DNA from: Pelagomonas calceolata
Taxonomy: Eukaryota; Sar; Pelagophyceae; Pelagomonadales; Pelagomonadaceae
Assembly (NCBI GenBank): GCA_918797485.1
Contig: CAKKNE010000001.1
Span: forward strand, 3,286,001 to 3,350,000
DNA: 64,000 bases
Direction: 5' to 3'
Positions 36,123-45,542 of the stretch are shown here, piece after piece (positions within the stretch are counted from its first letter, which is position 1; each line of letters starts with the position of its first letter). The position numbers were made by a program, and so were the translations under genes. A model generated the notes under the pieces. The model did no database searches. It was not told where the DNA came from and saw nothing but the letters and a program-made list of their open reading frames with translations.

Positions 36123-37879
36123 CTAAGTGAAAGTGCCGTATAACATATCCCGTCGACGGGATATGTTAGGGTTCGCGATCGCGTCGGCGGGGACCATCTC
36201 GGCGTCCGTATCCGCACTGAGCCACTCGAGTGAGACCACATTTCCATCTTCATCGTAGATGATCTCGACGGACCTGGCAACGTCGGCGATAAGGACGGCG
36301 CCGAAGCGGACGACGCCAATGACAATGACGGCGCCGACGGCCACGACGGCCACGACGACGATGTAGTACAGGATGTTTCTTGCGGGTTCGAGCCACGCTT
36401 CACGACGAGCCATCCGCTCGTCCCCCTCATGCCACTCTTGCCATCGTTCCCGCTCCTCTCGCTCCTCTTGCTCCCGACGCGCCTCTTTTTTCCTCTTGAC
36501 GCGTTCCTCTTCGGCGCGCTCGCGCTCCTCTGCCGCCGCTCGCTCGTCGCCCGACGGGTCCGGGAAGACCCTAGCCACAATCGCGCCGTCGTCCTCCATG
36601 ACGACCTCGCCGGCACCGGTGTCGATCTTCGTCACGTAAATACTGACAGGCTTGCCGTCGTCCATGGTCTTGGCCGGCGCCCAGGACTTGCCCTCCTTGA
36701 GGATGAGGACCATCTCGGCCATCTCTACGGACTCTACTTCATATGAACTGCGCGACGTCGGTCGCAACGTCAGCTCGGTGCCGTCCAATGAGAAACCAGA
36801 ACCTCGTACAATGAGTCGTTTCGTGAGCGTCGCGTAGATCTTGCGCTCCGAGGCCTCGATGGTCGGGTCCGCGAGCACCGTCGCCACCACGATGCCCGGG
36901 CCCCAACCGTTGGCGAGTTCCACGGGCGCATCAGAACCGCACTGGATCGACATGAGATATAAGGGCCCGGCCTTGTAGCGCCACTTCTTGTGCGGCTTTT
37001 GGGTTAATGAGAGTTTCTCCGAGGTAGCCCTGGTAATAGAGTAGTCGACACCATCGGTCAAAGGAGGCTGGAACGCTAATGAGGGTCGCTGGCAGAACGA
37101 ACTACCTTGAATCTCGAGCTTGCGGATGGCCGCCTGCGTTGGGGAGACGCGTCGATGGCTTAGGGGTGGGCAATGCGTCCACCGCCACGCCATCGATGCG
37201 ACGATGCCGCGACCGCGTCGAAGGTTCAGACACCGTAGAAAACAGTCTGGTAGAGGATTTGGACCTTTGCCCGGAGAACGACGGGCTGGTCCGCCGCTTT
37301 TTCGCAATGTTGGCCGCTCCAGGCTTCCTGGCAGCGGCAGACAGGGCTCGGGTCGGGCGCCGGCGCCCAGCTCGGCCCGGCGGTCTCCTCGGGCTCAGGC
37401 TCAGGTTCCGGCTCAGGCTCAGGTTCGGGTGCAGGCGCAGGTTCGGGTTCAGGCTCAGGCTCGGGCTCAGGCTCTGGTTCGGGCAATATCGACGCTCCTG
37501 TGTTCAGTTTGCGTCGCCACGCGTCCTTTGGTGGCGACGCAAAGACGTGCTCGACTTGTTCCGCCACCTCGTGCTCGCGCTGCTGCCGTTCGGCATCTTC
37601 GCGCTTTTTGTTGGCTCGTTTCCTTGCCTCCTCTTCGTCCCGCCGCACGCACGTGCCGTGGCCGTTGCAGGGGGGGCGCCCGCAGGGGTAGAGTCTGCCG
37701 TAGATAAGCGCCGGCCCGGAGATATCCAGATTCCTCAACCCATGGAAACTCCCGAAGACCAAGACAGAAATGAATGCGGCGAGCGCGTACCACGGCACGC
37801 GTCGCGTCAATGCGCGGCTGACGCGGACTGGCGGCGCCTGCTTTCTTTCCAGCTTCGCCCCCCTCGGCGGGCGACGCAT
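36123..37879 (-). CDS. Membrane protein with a split EGF-like domain
   Basis: 548 residues after splicing (37879..37244, 37133..36123). An Arg-rich N-terminus precedes a membrane anchor ([18 protein letters not shown], ~28-45). Then [15 protein letters not shown] holds three EGF-type cysteines, and [13 protein letters not shown] holds the other three, about 100 residues later; between them are a charged coiled coil and an (EP)n tract. A globular region ([22 protein letters not shown]...) follows, then a Glu/Arg coiled coil and a second membrane helix ([22 protein letters not shown]). The last residues are coded by a 26-bp perfect palindrome. Function unknown. Confidence 0.65.
36142..36167. 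repeat. Perfect 26-bp palindrome in a C-terminal coding end
   Basis: AACATATCCCGTC and its inverse GACGGGATATGTT form a perfect palindrome over the last codons of the split-EGF gene. Related copies lie at 35909-35923 (half) and 61885-61906. Confidence 0.9.
37134..37243 (-). mobile_element. Introner-type intron (110 nt) in the split-EGF gene
   Basis: ACT|GTTTTCTA to CCCCAACGCAG|GCGGCCAT, phase 0, with GTCGCATCGATGGCGTGG inside. The next possible donor (GTCTGAACC) would add four residues; the upstream one follows the rule seen at the other introners. Confidence 0.7.
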
Positions 37880-38504
37880 CGTGCACCTCTGCGCTGGGCC
37901 ACTCAACGACTCTCCCTCTTAGCGAGTCGTGAGCGCTCGCTGACTTGTGGCACGCGGCCACAGACCGGGCACGCGAAGTTCAGACGATCACACCGCCTAC
38001 GCGCTGCATCGACGCTAACATTACGTCGTCGCTGGACCGGGCTCGAGGCACGCACGCAATCACAGCTCCGGGCGACGCCGTGCTCGTCCCGTCGCGTCAC
38101 CGACGTGAGCGCTCTCAGAGGCCGGCACTTTCCTATACGGGCGTGAGATTAGGGTCCGGGGAGTCGCCTGAAGCTGCCCCAGGCTCGGCGGCGGGGCTGC
38201 TGGGCATGCGCAGGCTGGGGTTTTGACTCCTCACTAGTGACTCTTATAGATCTAGATCGCGCGGATTGCCGGAGGCGGTTCTGCTTAGAAGGAGGTACGC
38301 TGTTATGAAAGAAGCGGCCCGCGCCCGCCGCCGATGAATCGGCGACGCGCGGTGTCTCCCCCCCAGGGGCTCCGCCCACTAGTCCTAGCACCGTAACATC
38401 GACTATACGCGGAGCATGGCGCCGTCGACGACGCGGCCCCAGCAACCTCGAGAGACAAGCTAGAAACCGAGAGAAACTTACGCGCGCAACCCGACGGAAG
38501 ACCT
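37880..38504. other. Intergenic region with a dispersed repeat
   Basis: About 620 nt between the split-EGF gene start and the transporter stop. It contains the 3'-flank repeat (38305-38405) and no clear gene; the plus-strand frame over 37079-38146 is antisense to the EGF gene. Confidence 0.45.
38305..38405 (-). repeat. Dispersed 3'-flank repeat, longest copy
   Basis: TATGAAAGAAGCGGCCCG ... GAATCGGCGACGCGCGGTG ... GGGGCTCCGCCCACTAGTCC then TAGCACCGTAACATCGACTA. The last ~40 bp recur almost exactly at 40635-40680. Downstream of the nucleotide-sugar transporter. Confidence 0.8.
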
Positions 38505-39440
38505 CTACTTCGGCAGGTCAGTAGGCGCGTCGCGGAGCGGCGCCTGCTTGTAGAAGTAGGCCGCGACGAGGCAGAACATGAGGCAGGCGATCCCAAACGG
38601 CGACGCGTGCTTGTCCCACAGCGACACGTTGATGCCGATACTGACCACTTTGCACACGTTGCCGAGGATCGTAAATAAGGTAGCCGACACGAGTGAGCGA
38701 GCCAGCCAGGCGTAGTAGGACATGGCCGTCCCCAACACCACGGTCACCATGACCACCATCAACGCTTCGGTGGATGCGTTCTGGATGGCCTCCTGTTCTC
38801 CGAGCGCCATGAAGAATAATGGGAGAGAAGCCAGCAGATTCGAGTAGAGCACCCTACCCCAGTTCGACTCCATCTTCACGGTGGACGTGACGTGCTTCAG
38901 GTAGATCTGGTCCATGCAAAATATGAAGTACCATAAACCACAAAACATGTAGCCCCTTACCACATAAGCTGCATCGGTTAATGCGTAGCCCATGGCTCCT
39001 AGCAAGAGCATGACGAGGCACAACCAGCTACGAGCGGAGGGTAGGTGTCTTCCCAGAAATATATAGTCTGCTATCGAGATGCACAGCGGCGTCGAGAACC
39101 GAAAAATCATGAACGTCTCGACGTTGGCGTACTCCAGCGATTTGATGTTCGTGAAGATCGTCGCGCAGAAGATCAGCGCCACGGGGAAGAAGGCTCTCAA
39201 TTTATCGTACTCGAGCGCATCGAGATGAGAAATGAGCCCACCCATGTGCGCCGTTTTCACGGCGACGGCCGTCCCAAACAACTGGGCCCAGAGGATGAAG
39301 GAGGGCGCGGGCAATTTGTGCACCGCGTACTTGTTGCCAATTAACAGTGTCGCGGAGCACATCATGTAGCCGCCTACCGCCCATAATGTTTTAGCGGCGG
39401 AGGTCTGGGGGGGCATGGCTGCGGGCGTGTCTGTGGGCAT
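38505..39440 (-). CDS. Nucleotide-sugar transporter-like protein (GDP-mannose type)
   Basis: 311 residues with about ten membrane helices, the drug/metabolite-transporter fold of Golgi nucleotide-sugar antiporters. LLIGNKYAVHKLPAPSFILWAQL at the start and SYYAWLARSLVSATLFTILGNVCKV near the end resemble the GDP-mannose/GDP-fucose transporter subgroup (VRG4/GONST-like), but the GALNK nucleotide motif is not exact, so the substrate is uncertain. Short Pro/Thr-rich N-terminus; a second ATG lies at 39416. GTAAGT occurs 24 nt after the stop. Confidence 0.75.
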   Translation of the reverse strand: MPTDTPAAMPPQTSAAKTLWAVGGYMMCSATLLIGNKYAVHKLPAPSFILWAQLFGTAVAVKTAHMGGLISHLDALEYDKLRAFFPVALIFCATIFTNIKSLEYANVETFMIFRFSTPLCISIADYIFLGRHLPSARSWLCLVMLLLGAMGYALTDAAYVVRGYMFCGLWYFIFCMDQIYLKHVTSTVKMESNWGRVLYSNLLASLPLFFMALGEQEAIQNASTEALMVVMVTVVLGTAMSYYAWLARSLVSATLFTILGNVCKVVSIGINVSLWDKHASPFGIACLMFCLVAAYFYKQAPLRDAPTDLPK

Positions 39441-39661
39441 TCACGGTTGGCAGGTTGTGTGGTGGTGTGGGCGCCGCGGCGGCTCGTGCGCGCAGCCTAT
39501 TGGTGTCGGGAGTTTTGCCCTCTGGTGTCCACAAAAAGGAGCCGGGCGGGCGCAGTTGTTGCGAGCGATGTCGCAGCAATTGGCCGCTTCTTCGACGGCG
39601 TTATGGCAGCCTGGGTTAGTCCCGTGCCGAAACAAAACTTGGAATCGAAAAAATTGGTGGG

Positions 39662-39686
39662 GCTAGCGTCCTTGTAAGACACTAGC
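39662..39686 (-). repeat. GCTAG palindromic element, copy 6
   Basis: GCTAGCGTCCTTG then TAAGACACTAGC, 222 nt upstream of the transporter start. Confidence 0.7.
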
Positions 39687-39862
39687 CAGACTTACTAGCC
39701 TTACTAGCCTTTGATTTTAGCATTAATCTTCGCAATCTGCACCTCAAAAGGCTGCCCGCTTACTCTTGAAACATCAGGCAGGGGGACGCCGTACTCCACG
39801 GGGAGATCGTCGCCGCGGAGAGTGGAGCGACGAGGCGTTCGCCCGGTCGCGGCACCCACACG

Positions 39863-40492
39863 ATGCAGCCCCAGGTTCCGCCGGGCTTCTCTCCAGAACT
39901 TGAGGGAGAAGGAGAGTCCAATGCTGCCCATGTCGTCGAGGGAACCGTCGTCGAGGGAACAGTCGTTCAGCCGCCCTCCCAGCCCGTAACAGTCATGTCG
40001 GACAAGGCCGCAAAGCTGAAGGAGTTAAAGGAGCTGCTCGACTCCGGCGTGCTGACGCAAGCAGAGTTCGACGCGGAGAAGGCGAAAGTCCTGGCTGGCA
40101 GCGCCCCTGTCGCTCCCGCTGCCCCTCAAGCTATGGTTCGCGGTCAGGCACAGGTGCAAGTGTCACCCGGCGCCATTCCGTGCCCCACCAATCCCGCGGC
40201 GACAGGCCCCTACACCGAGAAGTGGCACGGTCCGAATACCCAAATGGCGAGGACACTTATGTTTTTCGGAGGGTGCTGGCTCTGCTGCTGTTTGATCGCA
40301 GCCGGACCCGGTCTCGATGACCGCCAGGTATGGACCGGCCCCGCCGGAGAGAAGTACTTGTACCCGACGGGTGAGCTGCTTCCGGCGGGTGGTGGTGTCC
40401 ATCATGGGCATCCTATCACCATTGGCCAAGGTCAAAATTTTATTGTCGTCGAGCACCGTGGACGGCGTGGAGGTAGACGTGGCCGCCGGTAA
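39863..40492 (+). CDS. SHOCT-domain protein with hydrophobic segment
   Basis: 209 residues. Residues ~46-80 (SDKAAKLKELKELLDSGVLT...AEFDAEKAKVL) form a SHOCT domain, a short helical module common in small membrane-associated proteins. A Pro/Ala linker is followed by MARTLMFFGGCWLCCCLIAAG, one Cys-rich membrane helix, and the tail is Gly/Arg-rich (GRRGGRRGRR). A 15-nt tandem duplication (GTCGTCGAGGGAACC) codes for VVEGT twice near the N-terminus. Function unknown. Confidence 0.65.
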   Translation: MQPQVPPGFSPELEGEGESNAAHVVEGTVVEGTVVQPPSQPVTVMSDKAAKLKELKELLDSGVLTQAEFDAEKAKVLAGSAPVAPAAPQAMVRGQAQVQVSPGAIPCPTNPAATGPYTEKWHGPNTQMARTLMFFGGCWLCCCLIAAGPGLDDRQVWTGPAGEKYLYPTGELLPAGGGVHHGHPITIGQGQNFIVVEHRGRRGGRRGRR

Positions 40493-40634
40493 ATAACCGT
40501 CGACCTCGACGACGCGCCACGAGCCCGCTCGAGCTACCAAGGGTGGAGCTACCACAGAGCTGGGTTTTGGGGGCGCTAGCGCCTTGGGGATCGAGCTAAA
40601 AACACCCGTCGGTAGGCCCGTAGTATGGGTACTT

Positions 40635-40681
40635 CGTCAAAGGGGCTCCGCCCACTAGTCCTAGCACCGTAACATCGACTA
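40635..40681 (-). repeat. Dispersed 3'-flank repeat, copy
   Basis: AGGGGCTCCGCCCACTAGTC then CTAGCACCGTAACATCGACTA, nearly identical to 38366-38405. It is downstream of the JmjC gene in the same relative orientation. Confidence 0.85.
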
Positions 40682-40729
40682 CGCCAGTCGTCGCAATAAA
40701 GGTAGAACACAAGGTCACTTACACACAAA

Positions 40730-42241
40730 CTACTCCGTGATGTAGTTCCGCCCGTCGTAGTTGTTGTCCAGCGGCGAGACCCGGTCGCGCTTCTCGATCA
40801 ATTCTTGGGAAGCCACGTCGCGCCACGGTCTATAGATACTATAAGGCTCGTCGCCGCCATACAACTCATAAAGCGCACCGTAACACGTGTCGAGCGCATC
40901 ACATAAAGCACCAGAAAATTTAAAGTCGAGGACCTCTCGGGTACATTCTCCGTAGAGTTTATCAGCGACAGCCGCATAATTGCGAGAATGAACAGCGGTA
41001 TCCGTCAAGGTGATGGTGGGCGAATCGACGTTCTGCGTTTCGTGCGACCAGCCCCGCCCATAGTAGAGCACCTCGCCCGGCCCTACAACACCCTCGAAGC
41101 ATTTCGACGAAGACTCGTTCGATAACGTACCACAGACATACCACCACTTCCTACCGGATACCGTCAGGTGCCACGACGACGTCTGTAGACTGTCCGAGTG
41201 GTTGAACATGCCCGCACCTCTCGCTCCCACGAGCAATATCTTCCAGTGCGTCTTCAGGTGGTACTCGGCTGCTACGGCGTCGTCGGGGTATCCTAAGCAT
41301 GATCGTAGCCAGGCGTCGTTCTCGAGGTGAACATGTCTCTCGACAGGTATGTCGCTTTTCTCAAGCTCGAGCCACTGCGCCGGTGTTAACTGAAGGTGCA
41401 TGTACCTCCCTTCCAAAGCCCCACCTTTGGTCTCATACCTAAACTTCGACTCCTGGGTCCTTGGATCTACTTTCAACTCCTCGACCGCTGTTGATAATCG
41501 AGTTAAATACGGCGACTGCCTGCTATGACTGAGCATGTTGTGCGGGTAGAAGTCCGTCACTGCCTTAGGCCACCTTCGTGCGAGTTCTTCTAACCATGAC
41601 CAGCCGTCCTTCGCCTTCTCTACGATCGGCCAATCAGCTGCTCCTAGTAGGATGAACGGGTCTCTTCGTTCCAGAAAGTGTTGGTACTGATCAAGATCGT
41701 TCACGTGGATTCTAGGTAAATCAATACCAGGTTCCACGGGCACGCGATGTAACAGTAAACCGTCCCTATCGGAACCGTCATTACGCTTGAGCCAAGAATC
41801 ATCATGTGCCGGCGGTGGTGCCCCGCACATCTGCGGGTCCGCCTCTAAGACCTCTTCTTGGTCAAAAGGCACGTGCTCAATCTCAAAGTTCGTCATGAGG
41901 TGGCCCCAGTTCTCTCCATATAATCGCTGGTCCTCGTCGTCCTGGACCAATTCTCCACCTCTCCGCATCGCGTCTCTTGAAAGTCCATACAGCTCGACCT
42001 TGCGCGCTCGATGAGCAGACGCGCTCGCCATGCGCATGTAGCACACGCCCAAGTTGACGAGGGTCGAGGTCGTCGGTGTAAATCTAGCTGCGGCCTCGAA
42101 CGCGCGCCGCGAGTCGGCCCTTCTCCCTTCGCCGTCAAACCGGATGGCCATGGACGTGTGCGGCGCGTCGGGATCGTTGAAATCATAAGCTAGCGTTACG
42201 GCGACGAGCAATAGGACACGCATCGCTGCGGCGCCGCGCAT
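40730..42241 (-). CDS. Secreted/ER JmjC-domain protein
   Basis: 503 residues from the ATG at 42241; MRGAAAMRVLLLVAVTLAYDF is a signal peptide. A long open extension to 42937 is Arg/Pro-rich and overlaps the divergent IQ gene, so it is not used. A helical TPR-like part (~30-90) leads to a JmjC domain (~280-430). Iron ligands: His-x-Asp in GAGMFNHSDSLQTSSWHL and a distal His in GRGWSHETQN, with GRKWWYVCG between. JmjC proteins are Fe(II)/2-oxoglutarate hydroxylases; a signal peptide suggests a JMJD8-like lumenal or cell-surface role. GTAAGT occurs 8 nt after the stop. Confidence 0.8.
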   Translation of the reverse strand: MRGAAAMRVLLLVAVTLAYDFNDPDAPHTSMAIRFDGEGRRADSRRAFEAAARFTPTTSTLVNLGVCYMRMASASAHRARKVELYGLSRDAMRRGGELVQDDEDQRLYGENWGHLMTNFEIEHVPFDQEEVLEADPQMCGAPPPAHDDSWLKRNDGSDRDGLLLHRVPVEPGIDLPRIHVNDLDQYQHFLERRDPFILLGAADWPIVEKAKDGWSWLEELARRWPKAVTDFYPHNMLSHSRQSPYLTRLSTAVEELKVDPRTQESKFRYETKGGALEGRYMHLQLTPAQWLELEKSDIPVERHVHLENDAWLRSCLGYPDDAVAAEYHLKTHWKILLVGARGAGMFNHSDSLQTSSWHLTVSGRKWWYVCGTLSNESSSKCFEGVVGPGEVLYYGRGWSHETQNVDSPTITLTDTAVHSRNYAAVADKLYGECTREVLDFKFSGALCDALDTCYGALYELYGGDEPYSIYRPWRDVASQELIEKRDRVSPLDNNYDGRNYITE

Positions 42242-42711
42242 CGCGCTGCTGTGGGAACCACTGTGGGAACCACCACTGCTCTCCTGAGCCGCTATCGGCC
42301 GCACCGCTGGAACTGCGTCGGCAGGCGTTGCTAAGGGGTCTGTAGATGCTGTCTCGCTGCGAAACGACGAGTCGTATGGGTCTAACGCGGCAGCAGCGCC
42401 CGCAATAGACTCAGGCTCCAGCTGGAGATGCAACCCGCGAGATAGCAGGTACCCTCTTCCAGCCCCACCAGGCACGGGTCTTCGGGGTCTTCGACCTCCA
42501 GGTGTCCCCGAGCGGCATGCGCTTCCGTGCGGGTGCCGACCCGTACCTGGACAAACAACCAGGGCGCGAGAGCGGGTAGCTGCCCTCGGGCTGCAGCCCC
42601 CGACGATCGCTCGGCGCGCATCGATTGAACGGGAGACGAATCGCATCGGGCCGGCACGAATCGATTGTCGGGCAGCAGATCGATTGGACGAATCGATTGG
42701 CAGGCAAAACC
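42242..42711. other. Divergent intergenic region JmjC / IQ-motif gene
   Basis: About 470 nt, open on both strands but with Arg/Pro-rich, non-conserved translations. Tandem GTGGGAACCACTGTGGGAACC (42251-42271) and several ATCGATTG repeats (42620-42700) occur. Likely a shared promoter. Confidence 0.45.
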
Positions 42712-45330
42712 ATGCCGCCGCGCCGGCCCCGCCGCGGCGGCGGCCTGCCGGGGACACCTGGGTATGACGCGCAGCTGCGCGAGGCCGAGGAGCTCCTGAA
42801 CAGCCTGACGGGCGCGGCCGACATGACGACCGCAGAAATCCAGCGCACGCTGCGGGCGCCGCGGCTCGACGCGCTGCCGCGTCGGCCCGAGGTTTCGAGA
42901 AGGCGCAACGTCCCGGAGCTCGGGGGCATCGATGCACTACGTCTGGCGGCCGGAGAACCGGCCAACATCCGCTTCGAGTGGCGCCAGGGGGCGTTGACCG
43001 TCGTCGGCTTCGTCGATGCCGCGTCGGAGGCGCGAGCGAAGCGCGCGGGCGCCGTGCTCGACGCGCGGCTCGTGAGCTGCAACGGCGTCGCGCTGCAGGG
43101 CAAGAGCCAGGGCCAGGTCATGCAGCGCATGCAGAGCACCGCCTCAGTCGCGAGGCAACTCGGCTTCGCGCCGCCGCTGAATACAGAGCCGCCGCCACCA
43201 GGGCCAAAATCGCCTCCAGCAAAGGCCAAGCGCTTCGCGGCCGAAGACGACCCCGCCGCCGCGCGAAAGCGGCGCCTCGCGCGCGCCGCCGCCGCCGCGA
43301 ATTTATTAAAGGCGAAGGACGAGCCCCAAAAGCCCTTCGCGGCGATGGAACCTTCCCAGGTCGACCTCCAGCCGCAGCCGCCGTCGCTCGACGCCTGGCT
43401 CGGGCGGGCGCCGGCGCCGGCCGTGACGAAAGCGCCGGCGCACGCGGACCCCTACTCGACGGGCGCGCGGCGGCGGCGCATCACGCACGAGCACGCGAGC
43501 CGCGTCGCGCGGCCGCTGATTGCCGAGGCGCTCCGGCGCGTGCAACGGCGGCGGCTCGAGAGGCTCGCGGCCGTCGCGGCGCAGCGGCGGCGCCGCGGTA
43601 CTTGTGGAAGGCGCAAGGCGGCCCAGCGACGGTATTGGCGGCTCTACGCCGCCGCGGTCGCGGTACAATCATGCATTCGTGGGCACCAGTATCGATTAAG
43701 ACGGCTCGTCGCCGCCGTGTTGCTCGCGCAGTGCTTCATCCGGCGGCTCCGTGCTTTACGGTTACTGCGGCGGATGCGCGCGCAGCGCTTCCGGACGCGC
43801 GCGGAGGCGTGCCTCACGGCGCAGCGCGTGCTGCGGGGCCGCCGCGGGCGCCGCGTCGCCGCGCGGCTGCGGCGGGCGCGCGTCGGCGCGCGGCGCTTCT
43901 TCGCGATCGCGCGCGAGGGCGTCCGTGCGCGCGTCTTCCTGCGGTGGCTCCGGGACACGAAGCGGGGGAAGCGCCTGGCCGCCGCGGCGCAGCGCTGGTG
44001 GCGCCTTTTGGTAAAGCGGTGGAGGTGGCGCGCGATGCTCCGGCGGTGCCGGACGCTCTTCCCCGTCGCGCGCGCGCGCGCGACGCGCATGCGGCGCGAC
44101 GCCGCGTGGGCCGCGTGGCGCGCCGCGTTTCAGAAGCGGCGCCGCGACGACGCCATCCGCGCTTTTCAGGCGGCGCGCGCGGCGGCGGAGCTGCTGCGGC
44201 TACTCGCCGCCAAGCGCGGCTACTCGTCGTCGTCGTCGTCGGCCGCCTCCGTTTCCGACGACGATAATGAGGAGAAGGCGTGCCCGATGTCGCCGCGGCG
44301 GTGCATTAAATGTGGAAATGTGGGCCGCGTGCCGATGGCGTCGACGGACGGTTTGTGTGTCGAGTGCATCAATGAGCGGTACATGAGCGCCAAGCGGCTC
44401 GAGTTGAGGAGGAGGGGCCTGGCTGCGGTACGCTTACAAAGGCGCATCCGCGGCGCCGCCGCGCGGCGGTACGCGGCTTTACTAAGAGCCGCGCGCGACA
44501 AATTGCGGTGGGAGCTCCTGATGATGTCCTGCCAGAGACGCGTGGCGGCGCTCTGGCGCGGGTCTAGAGCACGTTACGCGCTCCTCATGAAACAACGAGC
44601 CACCATTGTCATACAATGTGCAGAAAGGTGCCGCCAGGCTCGAGCGCGCCGAAAGGTGCTGTTCGACGCCTGGTACGAAGGTTTACTCAAGTTGGGCGAT
44701 CATATGTTCGAAGAATTAGCAGATTGGCCGGGCCCCGACCCCGAGCGTCTCCCGGACGGCTCCTGGCCGCCGCCGCCGGGCGTGCCGCCTGTGTCGGAGT
44801 TGAAGGACTCGGACGACCCCTGGGACCAGCTCATGTGCATCGTCTTGCGGGGCGTGCAAAAAGGAGACCCGGAGAAGGACCACATTCCGACGCAGGAGGA
44901 GTGGGACCAGATGGAGCGAGACGGCGAGGACCCCGCGGCGATTGCTGTTTTGCAATTTATTTTACAACAAACACCCCCTCCACCAGGTTGCTTAGATGTG
45001 CCTAGGCTGCTGAAAATATTACGCGAGAACCTGCCAAAGAGGCCGCTCGTCCTGCCGCCGCCCCCGAAAGTCGACGTCCAGTTCGACTACCCGCCGGGCC
45101 ACCCCTTGAGGGATGAGAGCGACGAGGCCGAGCGGAAAAGGCGGCAACCGCCGCCGAAGCCGCCGCTCTCCGAGGTCGAAAAATTCTTAGAAAGGTGGTA
45201 CGAGGACCACCCGGACTGCGAGCGCATCGACATCCCCGATTGTAGTATTTGGAACCCGGACCTCCAGAAGCCGGGCGCCTTTCCGCCGCCGCCGCCCTCG
45301 GGGGGCGTGGAGGAGTCGAAGGGCGCATAA
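42712..45330 (+). CDS. IQ-motif protein with N-terminal PDZ-like domain
   Basis: 872 residues from ATG 42712 (MPPRRPRRGGGL). Residues ~80-150 (FEWRQGALTVVGFVD...AKRAGAVLDARLVSCNGVALQGKS) look PDZ-like. The middle third is very Arg-rich with many IQ-type calmodulin-binding units (AVAVQSCIRGHQYRLRRLV, AAVLLAQCFIRRLRALRLL, AAVRLQRRIRGAAARRYAAL, ATIVIQCAERCRQARARRK). A short CxxC finger (CIKCGNVGRV...LCVECI) sits at ~525-552. The C-terminus is Pro/Asp/Trp-rich. Such proteins are often flagellar or cytoskeletal scaffolds; that role is inferred. A spurious second-frame ORF in the Arg-rich part is a shadow. Confidence 0.7.
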   Translation: MPPRRPRRGGGLPGTPGYDAQLREAEELLNSLTGAADMTTAEIQRTLRAPRLDALPRRPEVSRRRNVPELGGIDALRLAAGEPANIRFEWRQGALTVVGFVDAASEARAKRAGAVLDARLVSCNGVALQGKSQGQVMQRMQSTASVARQLGFAPPLNTEPPPPGPKSPPAKAKRFAAEDDPAAARKRRLARAAAAANLLKAKDEPQKPFAAMEPSQVDLQPQPPSLDAWLGRAPAPAVTKAPAHADPYSTGARRRRITHEHASRVARPLIAEALRRVQRRRLERLAAVAAQRRRRGTCGRRKAAQRRYWRLYAAAVAVQSCIRGHQYRLRRLVAAVLLAQCFIRRLRALRLLRRMRAQRFRTRAEACLTAQRVLRGRRGRRVAARLRRARVGARRFFAIAREGVRARVFLRWLRDTKRGKRLAAAAQRWWRLLVKRWRWRAMLRRCRTLFPVARARATRMRRDAAWAAWRAAFQKRRRDDAIRAFQAARAAAELLRLLAAKRGYSSSSSSAASVSDDDNEEKACPMSPRRCIKCGNVGRVPMASTDGLCVECINERYMSAKRLELRRRGLAAVRLQRRIRGAAARRYAALLRAARDKLRWELLMMSCQRRVAALWRGSRARYALLMKQRATIVIQCAERCRQARARRKVLFDAWYEGLLKLGDHMFEELADWPGPDPERLPDGSWPPPPGVPPVSELKDSDDPWDQLMCIVLRGVQKGDPEKDHIPTQEEWDQMERDGEDPAAIAVLQFILQQTPPPPGCLDVPRLLKILRENLPKRPLVLPPPPKVDVQFDYPPGHPLRDESDEAERKRRQPPPKPPLSEVEKFLERWYEDHPDCERIDIPDCSIWNPDLQKPGAFPPPPPSGGVEESKGA

Positions 45331-45418
45331 GTGTTTGTGTTCGTGTGCTTACGCTCGAGCGATCAGCAATCGAACGGTCCGCTTCTGCCGTCGAGCTGCG
45401 GCCAGGCCGGCGGTGCAC

Positions 45419-45449
45419 GACTGAAGTAGCTCTAGACCTACTTCAGTGG
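45419..45449. repeat. GAAGTAGCTCTAGA palindromic element
   Basis: CTGAAGTAGCTCTAGACC then TACTTCAG: an inverted repeat downstream of the IQ gene. A second, longer copy lies at 46485-46526; the two flank the gene at 45543-46367. Confidence 0.75.
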
Positions 45450-45488
45450 ACATAACATTATCGCACCGAGTTTTTTTCTCCTAGCTTC

Positions 45489-45512
45489 GTAGGCGTCGCG
45501 TCGATGGCGTAG
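45489..45512 (+). repeat. Introner core in a 3' flank
   Basis: GGCGTCGCGTCGATGGCGTAG downstream of the minus-strand membrane gene; no terminal repeats identified. Confidence 0.5.
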
Positions 45513-45542
45513 TGGCGTACAAGCTTGTAGCAGTGCCCGAGA

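Noticed and set aside
42242-42937. N-terminal extension of the JmjC frame
   Set aside because: Arg/Pro-rich, overlaps the divergent IQ gene, and hides a clear signal peptide at the internal ATG.
42978-44267. 429-codon plus frame within the IQ gene
   Set aside because: Frame-shifted shadow of the Arg-rich IQ region; translation is an Arg/Ala low-complexity string without motifs.
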